From: Dietzia massiliensis
Lineage (GTDB): Bacteria > Actinomycetota > Actinomycetes > Mycobacteriales > Mycobacteriaceae
Assembly (NCBI RefSeq): GCF_018390595.1
Contig: NZ_JAHBAV010000008.1
Location: 16,884 to 80,883 of the forward strand
Length of the DNA stretch: 64,000 nucleotides
Direction: 5' to 3'
The notes under the pieces are model-generated. The model was not told where the DNA came from. It ran no database searches and saw only the letters and a list, made by a program, of their open reading frames with translations. This document shows positions 23,488 to 32,593 of this stretch, in pieces (position 1 is the stretch's first letter; the number at the start of each line of letters is the position of its first letter). The position numbers and the translations under genes are program-made.

Positions 23488-25119
23488 ATGACGGCGGTTC
23501 CCACCCTGGCCGGGCTGGTCGCCGCGCTCGTGGCGACGGCCGTTCTCACCGCGGTCTGCCCGCCGCAGGCGCAACCGTGGGCCCAGTTCGTGGCGGTCGC
23601 GCTCGTCGCCGCCGTGATCACCGCGCGCCGCGGCGGCCGTCCGGTGCTGGCTCGCCCGGGGACCGCGCGTCAGCGGCCCGTCGACGTGGTGGACCTCGTC
23701 GCCCCGGACCGCTCCCCCGTCGGATGCGTGGAGGGCGAGCGCGTGGTGACCACCGCCGTGGAGATTTCGGCCGGCGCGCTCGTGACCACCGAGGTGGGGC
23801 GCGACGACCCGGCCGCGCATCGTGGCGTCCGCCTCCCGCTGGCGGTGGTGGCACGCCAGCTCGAGCAGGGCGGGGTGCGTCTCGAGGGGATCGACGTGGT
23901 GGTCGACGGTCGCCGCGCCGCGACGGGTGACGACGGCGAGGTGTACGACGCGCTCGTCGGCCCGCTCGCGCTGATCTCGCACCGGCGCGTCCACCTGCTG
24001 CTGCGGTTCGACCTCGCACGGCTCGCGCTGGGGCCCGCCGGACGGGCCGACGGCTCGCTGGAGCAGGTGGTCACGGTGGCCACCGAGCGGTTGCGCCGGT
24101 CGCTGGTGCATCACGGGGTGCCGTGCCGGGTCCTCGACGCGGCCGGACTCGCCGGCCTCTACCTGGACGCCGAGGGCGACCCGGGGCCGGGCGTCGGGGT
24201 GGTGGTGCGCCCGTCCGCCGACCCGCGAGCGGTCATCGACGGGCTCACCACCGTGCGGGCCGCGCGCGTCACCGAGGTGCTCCGCCTGCGGCGCGTCGAG
24301 GGCCGCGACGACGTGGTGGACGTGGTGACCACCGTGGGGCTGACCGGCGTGGCCGCGGAGGCGATGGCCGAGCGGGTCCTGCCGACCACCGCCGACACCT
24401 GCCACCGGCTGCCTACGGCGGGCGTCCTGCCCGTCCCCGGCGAGGAGATGCCCGTGGCCGTCGCCGGATCCCTGGTCCGGCGACGTGTGGACGACCTCGC
24501 CGCCCTCGCCCCGCCGGCGCACGGCTGCGGGCAGATCCTCGGCGCGACCCGCACCGGGGGCGCGGCGGCGGTCCAGCTGGCCGGTCCGCACCTGCGGTCG
24601 GTCCTGCTCGCCGCGCGACCCGCGGTCTGTCGACAGGTCGCGTTCCGCGCGGTCGCGGCCGGGTACCGGGTCGCCGTGGTCACCGACGTCCCCGACCGGT
24701 GGCGGCCGCTGACCGCGATCGGCGACGAGTCCCGCTACCGGATCGTCGACCCCGACGCCTCCGATGCGGGAGCACCGGTCGACGCCGTGATGTGGGACGT
24801 CGACGGTCCGTTGACCGAGGGGCGCATCGACGCCCTCGCCGGGCCGGGCGGTCCGGACGTCACCCCGCCCACCGTGATCCGCGTCGACGCCGACTGGGAC
24901 CTGCGGGGCGAGCGGCACCCGGACACCGCGGCCCCGCCGGACCTAGTCCTGGACGGGCGGATCGACGGGTGGATCTCGGTCGAGCCGCGCGCGGGCGAGT
25001 CCCATCGCGTCTCGGTGGTGGCCGGTCCCGGCGAGGAGGCGTTCGTCGGCCCCCTCACCGTGCCGGGCGAGCTCACACCCGCAGGTGCTGCACCTTCCGC
25101 CAGCCCGGATCATCCGTAA
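23488..25119 (+). CDS. eccE: EccE, type VII secretion protein
   Basis: 543 aa. Two N-terminal transmembrane helices (LAGLVAALVATAVLTAV and WAQFVAVALVAAVITA) precede a large cytosolic domain with the EccE pattern, including CRVLDAAGLAGLYLDAEGDP in mid-protein and a C-terminal beta-rich half. EccE sits at the periphery of ESX core complexes. M. tuberculosis ESX-4 has no EccE, whereas several other mycolata do, so this locus represents the fuller version. ATG at 23488 follows GAAGGGGG. The last 47 bp overlap the convergent DUF695-like gene. Confidence 0.88.
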   Translation: MTAVPTLAGLVAALVATAVLTAVCPPQAQPWAQFVAVALVAAVITARRGGRPVLARPGTARQRPVDVVDLVAPDRSPVGCVEGERVVTTAVEISAGALVTTEVGRDDPAAHRGVRLPLAVVARQLEQGGVRLEGIDVVVDGRRAATGDDGEVYDALVGPLALISHRRVHLLLRFDLARLALGPAGRADGSLEQVVTVATERLRRSLVHHGVPCRVLDAAGLAGLYLDAEGDPGPGVGVVVRPSADPRAVIDGLTTVRAARVTEVLRLRRVEGRDDVVDVVTTVGLTGVAAEAMAERVLPTTADTCHRLPTAGVLPVPGEEMPVAVAGSLVRRRVDDLAALAPPAHGCGQILGATRTGGAAAVQLAGPHLRSVLLAARPAVCRQVAFRAVAAGYRVAVVTDVPDRWRPLTAIGDESRYRIVDPDASDAGAPVDAVMWDVDGPLTEGRIDALAGPGGPDVTPPTVIRVDADWDLRGERHPDTAAPPDLVLDGRIDGWISVEPRAGESHRVSVVAGPGEEAFVGPLTVPGELTPAGAAPSASPDHP

Positions 25120-26158
25120 CGGTCACCGTCACCTCGCCCTGATCCCAGCCCGACGCCGCCACGCGCAGCTGCTCGTGGGCGGGGGTCGTGGAGTCGACGT
25201 AGAAGTGCAGCAGGCGGCGGCCGTCGCAGCTCTCCGCCCCGACGCACTCGCCGTTGCCCTCGAGGCGCTCGACGAGGTGGTCCTCGAGGTTCCGCAGGCC
25301 GGGCAGCGAGCGCGGTCCGGGCAGGCCCCCGTCCTCGACGTCCGTGTACGGCACGTGGACGGCGACGTGGCGGTCGAACTCCGGCGCCGACAGGGCGACC
25401 AGCGGGACACGGACCACGGCCACGAGCGGGCCCCGGTCGGTGTCCCCGTGGAGGATCTGCCACGCCGGCTCGCCCAGCTCGTCGGTGTTGTCCGCGGCGA
25501 GCTCACGCAGGATCCGGGGCAGGTCGGCGAGCGGGACCGCGTCGACGCCGGGCGCCGTGGCGTTGGCCCTGATGAGCCCGACCCACGTCTCCACCTGCTC
25601 CTCTCCGCACAGGGCGTCCAGCAGGAGGTAGGCGGCGATCGACGAGTCGGCCCCGGTCAGCGCGGTGAACGCGGGGTGGTGCACGGTGACGTCGGCCCGG
25701 GACAGCCCCAGGTCGACCACGACCTCGGCGTCGTCGAACCCCAGCCGGTGATCGCGGAAGTACATCGCGCAGCCCCGGACCGGCTCACGCAAGTCGGCGA
25801 ACGACCACGTCTCGTCGGCCCGCGGCGCCGCGGCCAGCCACCGACGGGCGGCGCCCCGCAGCTCGGGTACTCCCGCCGCGGTCACGGTCAGCCGGTGGGG
25901 CACGTCCTCGCAGCCCGGGACGAACTCCCACGACAGGCCCGGGTCGATGGCCTCGATGAGCGAGCTGATCTCCGAGACCACCCGCCCGGTGTCGCCGGAG
26001 TCGATCGCCGCGGTGGCCCGGCGCCTGCCGTCGGCGGACCACCAGCGCCAGAAGGTGGTGATGGCCCGGTCCGATCGCAGGCGGGCCGTCTCGATGCGCA
26101 CGCCGGAGAAGTCCAGCGATCGCGATAGCTGCCGAGGTCGAGCCGCGCGAATCGCCAT
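25073..26158 (-). CDS. Uncharacterised DUF695-like protein
   Basis: 361 aa, soluble, no signal peptide. The N-terminal third has ITTFWRWWSADGRRRATAAI and LSWEFVPGCEDVPHRLTVTA, a pattern seen in actinobacterial DUF695-related proteins; the central third is acidic (VVDLGLSRADVTVHHPAF); the C-terminal third, with LHFYVDSTTPAHEQLRVAA, resembles the ribonuclease-inhibitor-like regulator fold of DUF695. Function unknown. ATG at 26158 follows GGGAGGAGAA. It is convergent with eccE and overlaps its last 15 codons. The family assignment is moderate, from remembered patterns only. Confidence 0.6.
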   Translation of the reverse strand: MAIRAARPRQLSRSLDFSGVRIETARLRSDRAITTFWRWWSADGRRRATAAIDSGDTGRVVSEISSLIEAIDPGLSWEFVPGCEDVPHRLTVTAAGVPELRGAARRWLAAAPRADETWSFADLREPVRGCAMYFRDHRLGFDDAEVVVDLGLSRADVTVHHPAFTALTGADSSIAAYLLLDALCGEEQVETWVGLIRANATAPGVDAVPLADLPRILRELAADNTDELGEPAWQILHGDTDRGPLVAVVRVPLVALSAPEFDRHVAVHVPYTDVEDGGLPGPRSLPGLRNLEDHLVERLEGNGECVGAESCDGRRLLHFYVDSTTPAHEQLRVAASGWDQGEVTVTVTDDPGWRKVQHLRV

Positions 26159-26271
26159 GTGTTCTCCTCCCGTGGCCGCGGTCCGTGAGTGCCTGTCCCT
26201 CCCCAGTATCCGGATAACCCGCCGATCGCGCCCGCGCCGACACACCCGGACAGGTCAGAAGGCTGATCGTG

Positions 26272-26295
26272 GTGCGGGTGCGGGTGCGGGTGCGG
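26272..26295 (+). repeat. Tandem GTGCGG x4
   Basis: Four perfect copies of the hexamer GTGCGG just upstream of the NAD(P)-binding gene. It could vary in length by slippage; it lies 30 bp before the chosen ATG, in the promoter/leader region. If translation began at an upstream GTG, it would encode alternating Val-Arg. Confidence 0.8.
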
Positions 26296-26325
26296 CGGGA
26301 CGGCGACGGTGGCAGGGTCGGGACC

Positions 26326-27426
26326 ATGACCTCCTCCCAGGACCTGGCCGGGCTGTCCTCCGGAGCGCCGCACGGCCGGCGAGTGCTCGTGATCGGCGCG
26401 ACCGGATACATCGGATCGCGTCTCGTGCCCCGGCTCCTCGCGGACGGCGCCGAGGTCTCCGTGCTCGCGCGCACCCCCGCCAGACTCGACGACGTGCCGT
26501 GGCGGGACGAGGTGACCGTCCACGCCGGCGGGCTCGGGGACACCGACGCGCTGCTCGCGACGCTGCGGGAGGTGGACGTGGCGTGCCACCTCGTGCACTC
26601 GATGGGCGACTCGGAGGACTTCGCCCGCGAGGAGCGCGAGACCACCGAGGCGTTCGTCCGCGCCGCCGAGGAGGCGGGCGTCGAGCGCATCGTGCACCTG
26701 TCCGGGCTGCACCCCGAGGACGACGACGACCTGTCCCCGCACCTGCGCTCGCGCGCCGAGGTCGCGGACATCATGCTCGCCTCGTCCGTGCCCGCGCTCG
26801 TGATCCGGGCCGGGGTGGTGATCGGGTCGGGATCGGCGTCGTTCGAGATGATCCGGCACCTCACCACCCGGCTCCCGGCGATGGTCACACCCAGGTGGGT
26901 GCACAACCGCATCCAGCCGATCGCCGTGCGCGACGTGGCCCACTACCTCTCCGCCGCCACCGCGTGCCCGCTCGAGGGCGACCTCGCGGGCGGCCGCGCG
27001 ATCGACGTGGGCGCACCCGACGTGCTCACCTACGGCGACATGATGCAGGTCTTCGCCGAGGAGGCCGGTCTGCGTCGTCGCCTCATGGTCCCGGTGCCCG
27101 TGCTCACCCCCGAACTGTCGGCACTGTGGATGGGCCTGGTCACCCCGCTCGACCGCGGCCTCGCCGGGCCGCTGGTCGAGTCGCTCCGCTGCGAGGCCGT
27201 GGTGGGCGTCGACGACGCCGACGAGGTGCTCGGGCCCCCGCCGGGCGGGCGCACGACCTACCGCGACGCCCTCCGCGAGGCGCTCCGGGTCCCGCACGGT
27301 CCGGCGCGGCCACCCCTGTGGGAGGGCGCGGATCCGCTCGGCGATCCCGCGCGCCTGCTGCCGTCCGACGCCGACTGGGCCGGGGTCCGCCCGCCCACCC
27401 TCGGGCGCACGCGCTCCCGGCCGTGA
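26326..27426 (+). CDS. NAD(P)-binding Rossmann protein (atypical SDR, NmrA/YwnB-like)
   Basis: 366 aa. A Rossmann motif VLVIGATGYIGSRLVPRLL opens the protein; ARTPARLDDVPW follows the second strand; CHLVHSMGDSEDFAREERE replaces the usual YxxxK active site, as in atypical SDRs. The C-terminal half includes a TPELSALWMGLVTPLDRGLAGPLVESL segment and ends in PSDADWAG, a tail seen in this actinobacterial group. Redox partner and substrate are unknown. ATG at 26326 matches the domain start. It is coupled to the next gene by a GTGA overlap. Confidence 0.82.
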   Translation: MTSSQDLAGLSSGAPHGRRVLVIGATGYIGSRLVPRLLADGAEVSVLARTPARLDDVPWRDEVTVHAGGLGDTDALLATLREVDVACHLVHSMGDSEDFAREERETTEAFVRAAEEAGVERIVHLSGLHPEDDDDLSPHLRSRAEVADIMLASSVPALVIRAGVVIGSGSASFEMIRHLTTRLPAMVTPRWVHNRIQPIAVRDVAHYLSAATACPLEGDLAGGRAIDVGAPDVLTYGDMMQVFAEEAGLRRRLMVPVPVLTPELSALWMGLVTPLDRGLAGPLVESLRCEAVVGVDDADEVLGPPPGGRTTYRDALREALRVPHGPARPPLWEGADPLGDPARLLPSDADWAGVRPPTLGRTRSRP

Positions 27427-28142
27427 CGTCCGGACAGCGGGACCGGGACACGCCCACCGGTCGGTACCTGCGGGCGCTGCGGACCGGTGACATGGACACC
27501 GCGCCGTCGCACCCGTCCCGGCGGCGCGTCCTCGTCGTCGTCGTCACCCTCGTCGTCGGCGCGGCGGTGGGCGCGTGGGCGCTCCGGATCCCCGCCGGGG
27601 ACGCCCTCTTCTACCCCGCCACCGCGCTCCTCGCCGCGGTGTGGCTGACCGGCGCGTTCGCCTCGGGCCCGATCCGGGTGGGCTGCGAGCCGTACCGCCC
27701 GCGCCGGCCGGTGCTGTCCTCGGTACTCACGGCCGCCGCGCTCGCGCTGGTGTTCTGCCTGGGGGCCCTCGTCGTGGCGCGCATCGAACCACTCCGCGAC
27801 CCGGTCGACGCGCTCCTCGCCCACGCGACCGTGGGGAACCTCGCGCTCGTCGCGGTCCTCACGGCGGTGAACGGGGTCGCCGAGGAGTGCTTCCACCGCG
27901 GCGCGGTGTACTCGGCGGCCTCACGCGTGCGGCCGGTCCTCACCACCACCGTCGTGTACGCCGCGGTCACGGCCACCGCGGGAATCCCCCTGCTGGTGCT
28001 CGCGGCCGTCATCGTGGGTGTCGTGACCGCGCTACAGCGGCGCGCCACCGGCGGCGTCCTGGGGCCGGCGATCACGCACGTCGCATGGTCCATGGTGATG
28101 CTGTTCGCGCTCGGGCCGATCCTCGACGCCGCGCGCGGCTGA
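27423..28142 (+). CDS. CPBP family intramembrane glutamic protease
   Basis: 239 aa membrane protein with about 6-7 hydrophobic segments. It carries both CPBP (Rce1/Abi) motifs: EECFHR at residues 154-159 (EExxxR) and the His-containing helix GPAITHVAW (His219). Relatives cleave CAAX proteins in eukaryotes and take part in bacteriocin immunity, surface-protein processing or stress responses in bacteria; the target here is unknown. GTG at 27423 overlaps the upstream stop, pairing it with the Rossmann protein. A later Met at residue 24 is an alternative start. Confidence 0.85.
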   Translation: MTSGQRDRDTPTGRYLRALRTGDMDTAPSHPSRRRVLVVVVTLVVGAAVGAWALRIPAGDALFYPATALLAAVWLTGAFASGPIRVGCEPYRPRRPVLSSVLTAAALALVFCLGALVVARIEPLRDPVDALLAHATVGNLALVAVLTAVNGVAEECFHRGAVYSAASRVRPVLTTTVVYAAVTATAGIPLLVLAAVIVGVVTALQRRATGGVLGPAITHVAWSMVMLFALGPILDAARG

Positions 28143-28147
28143 CCCCT

Positions 28148-28206
28148 GCAGCACCCCGCCGCGCCGCCCTGTGCGGCTATCCCCCGCAGCACCCCGCCGC
28201 GCCGCC
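28148..28206. repeat. Perfect 21-bp direct repeat, 17 bp apart
   Basis: Identical 21-mers occupy 28148-28168 and 28186-28206, beginning GCAGCACCCCGCC. The second copy encodes the last residues of TruA on the minus strand (AAGCCGG). The layout suggests a recent local duplication at the end of truA. Confidence 0.9.
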
Positions 28207-29064
28207 GCCCGGGCCCGGCCGCACCTCGCGCGTGACGAGGTTGCGCGCGGCGAGCTCGTCGTCGGCCGGGTAGTCGACCCCGATCAGCGACAACCCGCAC
28301 GCGGGCGCCACGGGCACCGCGGAGGACCGCTCGGTCTCGGCCAGCAGCCCGCTGATCCACTCGAGGCTGCGCCGGCCCTCCCCCACGGCCATCACGGCGC
28401 CCACGAGGCTGCGCACCATCGACCAGCAGAACGCGTCCGCGCTCACCGACGCCGTCCACACCTCGGCCGCACCGGGCGCGTCCGGGCCGCGCGGGTCGGG
28501 CTCGGTCCGCCACTCGAAGCACTGCAGCTCCCGGATGGTGGTGGCGCCCTCGCGGCGGCGGCAGAACGCGGCGAAGTCGTGCAGGCCGAGCAGCCGCTCC
28601 GAGGCCGCGCGCACCGCCTCGAGATCCGCGGTGCGGGTCCACGCCGCCGTGTCGCGGGCGCGGGTGGGCTCGGCGCCCCACGGCGCCGTGGTGAGGCGGT
28701 ACTCGTAGTGCCGGCGCAGGGCGGAGAAGCGGGCGTCGAACTCGTCGGGCACCCACCTGGCGTCCATCACCGCGATGTCCGCGGGCAACAGCCGTGCGAG
28801 CCTGCGGACCAGCGCCTGGGGGCGTCCGTCCAGCGAGCGCTGGTCGAGCCACGCCGGGTCCACGTCGAGGTGGCAGACCTGCGCGCGGGCGTGCACCCCG
28901 GCGTCGGTCCGTCCGGCGACGGTCAGCACGACGGGGTGGCGCAGGACCGTGGAGAGTTCAGCCTCGAGCACTCCGCACACCGTCCGCAGGCCGGGCTGGC
29001 GTGCCCACCCGGAGAAGTCGGTGCCGTCGTAGGCGACGTCGAGGCGGATCCGGCGGGTGCTCAC
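28177..29064 (-). CDS. truA: TruA, tRNA pseudouridine(38-40) synthase
   Basis: 295 aa. The catalytic Asp is in [10 protein letters not shown] (Asp54), the N-terminus is [17 protein letters not shown], and [16 protein letters not shown] forms the conserved RNA-binding helix. It modifies U38-U40 in tRNA anticodon stems. GTG start at 29064. The last ~12 residues ([11 protein letters not shown]) lie in a duplicated GC-rich repeat and look non-conserved. As in other mycolata, it follows rplQ on the same strand, but here an oppositely oriented lipoprotein gene intervenes. Confidence 0.95.
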   Translation of the reverse strand: MSTRRIRLDVAYDGTDFSGWARQPGLRTVCGVLEAELSTVLRHPVVLTVAGRTDAGVHARAQVCHLDVDPAWLDQRSLDGRPQALVRRLARLLPADIAVMDARWVPDEFDARFSALRRHYEYRLTTAPWGAEPTRARDTAAWTRTADLEAVRAASERLLGLHDFAAFCRRREGATTIRELQCFEWRTEPDPRGPDAPGAAEVWTASVSADAFCWSMVRSLVGAVMAVGEGRRSLEWISGLLAETERSSAVPVAPACGLSLIGVDYPADDELAARNLVTREVRPGPGGGAAGCCGG

Positions 29065-29141
29065 GGCCTACAGACGCTAGACCACGCCGGCGCGCGCCCG
29101 CCACACCAGCCCGCCGCCGCCCGGTCCGGCACGATGGGCCC

Positions 29142-30125
29142 ATGTCGTCGTCGCCGTCCTCACCGTCGTCCCCGTCCCGACCGGCGCCGGGGTCCGGCCC
29201 GTCGGTCCCTCCCCCTCGCCGCGCCGCGCGCGGCCGGCCACACCACGCCGCGCTGCTCGCCGTCGGCGTGACCGTCGCCCTCGCGCTGGGGGCCTGTTCC
29301 GGGGGCGACGACGACGAGGCCCCGCCCGTCGCGTCCCCTCCCGCACCCGCCGACAGCGCGGGACCGTCCGACACCGCCGTGACCCGGTACGTGGCGCTCG
29401 GCGACTCGTTCGCCGCCCTGGGGCCGACCGACGCCCCCACCAGCGGGCCGGAGGCGTGCCTGCGCTCCACCCGTAACTACCCGTCACTCCTCGCCGCCGA
29501 CATCGACCCGGGCGAGTTCGTCGACGCCACCTGCGGCGGCGCGCGGACGGTCGACATGACCACATCACAGATCCCCGACACCCCGCCGCAGTTCGACGCC
29601 CTCACCGCCGACACGGACCTGGTGACGTTGTCGATCGGCGGCAACGACATCGGGTTCGGCGACATCGTGGGCTGCGTGGTCCGGGCGCCCCGCGTCGCCG
29701 ACGGGGCGCCCTGCCGCGAGCGGCTGGACGGGGCCACCTCGGACGCGTTGGACGGGCTGCCGGGTCGGCTGGACGCCGTGTACGCCGGCATCCGGGAGCG
29801 CTCGCCCGACGCGCGGATCGTCGCGACCGCGTACCTCCCGCTGGTTCCCGAGCGCGGCGGCTGCGACTTCGTGGCGCGGATGAGTCCGGGTGACGTGGAC
29901 TGGACCCGGTCCGTCACCGAGCGGATCAACCGGGTCGTCGTGGACGCGGCGGACCGCGCCGGCGCCGAGGCGGTCCTGCCCGACGACGCCGCGAGCCGCC
30001 ACGCCTGCGCGCCGGTGGCGGAGCGCTACACCGACTTCACCGGCATCGAGACCGCCTCGCACCCGATGCACCCCACGGCGGCCGGGCACCGGGCGATGGC
30101 CGAGGCGGTCGCGAACGTGCTCTGA
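29142..30125 (+). CDS. SGNH/GDSL-hydrolase lipoprotein
   Basis: 327 aa. A long Ser/Pro/Arg N-terminus leads into a lipoprotein signal with lipobox LGAC (lipidated Cys52). The SGNH blocks are clear: YVALGDSFAAL (Ser89), SIGGNDIGFGD (Gly166/Asn168) and the C-terminal SHPMHPTAAGH (Asp/His pair). Paired Cys residues (EACLRS/ATCGGA) fit an extracellular esterase. It probably acts on lipids or glycan esters at the cell surface. It is inserted on the plus strand between rplQ and truA and ends at a bidirectional terminator. Confidence 0.88.
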   Translation: MSSSPSSPSSPSRPAPGSGPSVPPPRRAARGRPHHAALLAVGVTVALALGACSGGDDDEAPPVASPPAPADSAGPSDTAVTRYVALGDSFAALGPTDAPTSGPEACLRSTRNYPSLLAADIDPGEFVDATCGGARTVDMTTSQIPDTPPQFDALTADTDLVTLSIGGNDIGFGDIVGCVVRAPRVADGAPCRERLDGATSDALDGLPGRLDAVYAGIRERSPDARIVATAYLPLVPERGGCDFVARMSPGDVDWTRSVTERINRVVVDAADRAGAEAVLPDDAASRHACAPVAERYTDFTGIETASHPMHPTAAGHRAMAEAVANVL

Positions 30126-30143
30126 CCGGCGGCGCGTACGACG

Positions 30144-30179
30144 AGGGCCCCGTCTCCGCGGGTGCGGTGACGGGGCCCT
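30144..30179. terminator. Bidirectional terminator between lipoprotein gene and rplQ
   Basis: Perfect 11-bp arms AGGGCCCCGTC/GACGGGGCCCT around a 14-base loop, 18 bp after one stop and 20 bp after the other, in a convergent gap. Confidence 0.9.
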
Positions 30180-30199
30180 GCATCTCGTGCCGGGGCGGA

Positions 30200-30790
30200 T
30201 CAGGCCTTGTCGGCGTCCGAACCCTCGGCGTGGGTCGCGTCCTCGGACACGGCCTCGGCGGTCTCCTCGGCGGCGTCCACCTGCGAGTCGTCGGCGGCCT
30301 CGACCTGGTCGGCGATCGGGCTGTTGTCCTCGGCCTCGGCGGTCACGTCGTCGGTCGACTCGGTGGCGGCCGGCGCGGCGGCGGCCTTGGAGGCGGCGGC
30401 GCGGGTGGCGCGGGAGGCCTCGGCGGAAGCGAGCTCCTCGGTGACGAGCGCGATCATCGCCATGGGCGCGTTGTCGCCCTTGCGGTTCTCGAGCTTGACG
30501 ATCCGGGTGTAGCCACCGTCGCGGTTGGCCGCGCGCGGTCCGATCTCGGCGAACAGCTTGTGCAGGACGTCCTTGTCGCGGATGACCTTGGCGGCCTCAC
30601 GACGGTCGGCCAGCGTGCCGCGGCGGGCCTTGGTGATGAGCTTCTCCGCGTAGGGGCGCAGCAGCTTCGCCTTGGTCTCCGTGGTGCGGATGGCATCGTG
30701 CTCGAACAGCTGGGTGGCCAGGTTCGAGAGGATGAGCCGCTGGTGGGCGGCGGATCCGCCGAGGCGGGCGCCCTTCTTGGGCTTGGGCAT
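30200..30790 (-). CDS. rplQ: 50S ribosomal protein L17
   Basis: 196 aa. The conserved core ([19 protein letters not shown], then [19 protein letters not shown], and [19 protein letters not shown]) fills residues 1-120. A ~75-residue Ala/Glu/Asp tail follows, longer than in most bacteria but common in actinobacteria. It is the last gene of the rpsM-rplQ block, 34 bp after rpoA. Confidence 0.97.
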   Translation of the reverse strand: MPKPKKGARLGGSAAHQRLILSNLATQLFEHDAIRTTETKAKLLRPYAEKLITKARRGTLADRREAAKVIRDKDVLHKLFAEIGPRAANRDGGYTRIVKLENRKGDNAPMAMIALVTEELASAEASRATRAAASKAAAAPAATESTDDVTAEAEDNSPIADQVEAADDSQVDAAEETAEAVSEDATHAEGSDADKA

Positions 30791-30824
30791 CAGATTCTCC
30801 TAGGAATGGTGTTCCGGGCGCTCG

Positions 30825-31859
30825 TCAGAGCTGCTCGGTCTCGGCGTAATCCTCGCCGCCCTCGTCGGTCCAGGTCCCGGTCTCGGCGTCGTAGCCGGCG
30901 ACCGAGGCGGGATCGAATCCGGGGGGCGCGTCCTTGAGCGACAGGCCCAGCTCGACGAGCTTGACCTTGACCTCGTCGATCGACTTCTGGCCGAAGTTGC
31001 GGATGTCGAGCAGGTCCGACTCGCTGCGCGCCACGAGCTCGCCCACCGTGTGGACGCCCTCGCGCTTGAGGCAGTTGTAGGACCGGACCGACAGGTCCAG
31101 GTCGTCGATGGGCATGCCGTAGGCGGCGATGTGGTCGGCCTCGGCCGGGCTGGGCCCGATCTCGATGCCCTCCGCCTCCTCGTTGAGCTCACGGGCGAGG
31201 CCGAAGAGCTCGACGAGGGTCTTGCCGGCGGACGCCAGGGCGTCCCGGGCGGTCATCGAGTTCTTGGTCTCGACGTCCAGGACCAGGCGGTCGAAGTCGG
31301 TGCGCTGGTGCACACGGGTGGCCTCGACCTTGTAGGTCACCTTGAGGACGGGCGAGTAGATCGAGTCGACGGGGATCCGGCCGATCTCGTGGCCCGCGTC
31401 CTTGTTGAGCCCGGCGGGCACGTAGCCACGACCACGCTCGACGACCAGCTCGATCTCCAGACGGCCCTTCTCGTTGAGAGTGGCGATGTGCAGGTCCGGG
31501 TTGTGCACCTCGACGCCTGCGGGCGGGACGATGTCACCGGCGGTGACGGCGCCCGGGCCCTGCTTCTTGAGGTACATGGTGACCGGCTCGTCCTCGACGG
31601 ACGAGACGACCAGGCCCTTGAGGTTGAGGATGATGTCGGTGACATCCTCCTTGACACCCGGCACGGTGGTGAACTCGTGCAGGACGCCCTCGATGCGGAT
31701 GCTGGTCACGGCCGCGCCCGGGATGGACGACAGCAGCGTGCGCCGCAGCGAGTTGCCGATGGTGTAGCCGAAACCGGGCTCGAGGGGCTCGAGCACGAAC
31801 CGCGAGCGGTTCTCGGAGACGACCTCCTCGGTGAGGGTGGGCCGCTGGGAGATGAGCAT
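30825..31859 (-). CDS. rpoA: RNA polymerase subunit alpha
   Basis: 344 aa. The N-terminal assembly domain ([20 protein letters not shown]) and the C-terminal DNA/activator-binding domain ([20 protein letters not shown], then [14 protein letters not shown]) are complete; an acidic tail follows. The ATG at 31859 is preceded by GAAAGAGG. A strong hairpin (31914-31952) separates it from rpsD. Confidence 0.98.
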   Translation of the reverse strand: MLISQRPTLTEEVVSENRSRFVLEPLEPGFGYTIGNSLRRTLLSSIPGAAVTSIRIEGVLHEFTTVPGVKEDVTDIILNLKGLVVSSVEDEPVTMYLKKQGPGAVTAGDIVPPAGVEVHNPDLHIATLNEKGRLEIELVVERGRGYVPAGLNKDAGHEIGRIPVDSIYSPVLKVTYKVEATRVHQRTDFDRLVLDVETKNSMTARDALASAGKTLVELFGLARELNEEAEGIEIGPSPAEADHIAAYGMPIDDLDLSVRSYNCLKREGVHTVGELVARSESDLLDIRNFGQKSIDEVKVKLVELGLSLKDAPPGFDPASVAGYDAETGTWTDEGGEDYAETEQL

Positions 31860-31913
31860 GTGCTACCTCTTTCGATTCTCGGCGCCCGCTATTTGACGCC
31901 GTGGGAACCCACC

Positions 31914-31952
31914 GTCGCCGGGCGGGCCGCGGTGTGCGGCCCGCCCGGCGAC
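31914..31952 (-). terminator. 17-bp perfect GC stem between rpsD and rpoA (attenuator or terminator)
   Basis: Arms of 17 bp (31914-31930 and 31936-31952) with a 5-base loop. It begins 13 bases after the rpsD stop; no T-run follows. It could terminate part of the r-protein transcripts or protect a processed 3' end, and thereby set the ratio of rpoA to ribosomal proteins. No clear promoter was found between it and rpoA, so complete termination is unlikely. Confidence 0.75.
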
Positions 31953-31965
31953 GAGGGAGGACAGA

Positions 31966-32571
31966 TCACTTCGAGTAGAGCTCGACGATCAGCTGCTCCT
32001 GCAGCGGCACCTCGATCTGGGCGCGCTCGGGGAGCTGGTGGACGAGGATCCGCAGGGTCGTGGGGACGACCTGCAGCCACGCCGGGACGGGACGCTCACC
32101 GAGCGTCTCCTGGGCGATCTCGAACCAGTCCATCTTGGTGGACTTGGGACGGACATCGATGATGTCGTACTGCGAGACGCGGTAGCTCGGGATGGTCACC
32201 TTCTGGTCGTTGACCAGGAAGTGGCCGTGCGCCACGAGCTGACGGGCCTGACGGCGCGTCCGCGCGAGACCCGCGCGGTACACGACGTTGTCCAGTCGCG
32301 ACTCGAGGATCTGGAGGAGGTTCTCGCCGGTCTTACCGGCGCGGCGGTTCGCCTCCTCGTAGTAACGACGGAACTGCTTCTCCATCACGCCGTAGGTGAA
32401 GCGGGCCTTCTGCTTCTCCTGCAGCTGGGTGCGGTACTCGGACTCCTTGATCCGCGCACGGCCGTGATGACCGGGCGGGAAGGGCCGACGCTCGAATGCG
32501 GTGTCTCCACCCACGAGGTCCACGCCGAGGCGGCGGGACTTGCGGGTGACGGGGCCGGTGTAACGTGCCAT
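31966..32571 (-). CDS. rpsD: 30S ribosomal protein S4
   Basis: 201 aa. N-terminal MARYTGPVTRKSRRLGVDLV lacks the zinc Cys of the C+ type S4; the S4 RNA-binding domain is RLDNVVYRAGLARTRRQARQ with LVAHGHFLVNDQKV. Primary 16S binder and, in many bacteria, the translational regulator of this operon. It lies 22 bp after rpsK. Confidence 0.98.
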   Translation of the reverse strand: MARYTGPVTRKSRRLGVDLVGGDTAFERRPFPPGHHGRARIKESEYRTQLQEKQKARFTYGVMEKQFRRYYEEANRRAGKTGENLLQILESRLDNVVYRAGLARTRRQARQLVAHGHFLVNDQKVTIPSYRVSQYDIIDVRPKSTKMDWFEIAQETLGERPVPAWLQVVPTTLRILVHQLPERAQIEVPLQEQLIVELYSK

Positions 32572-32593
32572 GGTCTAGTGCGTTCCTTCCGGC

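Noticed and set aside
28148..28206. Direct repeat considered as a minimal CRISPR or att site
   Set aside because: Only two copies, overlapping the truA coding end, GC-rich, no cas or integrase gene nearby.
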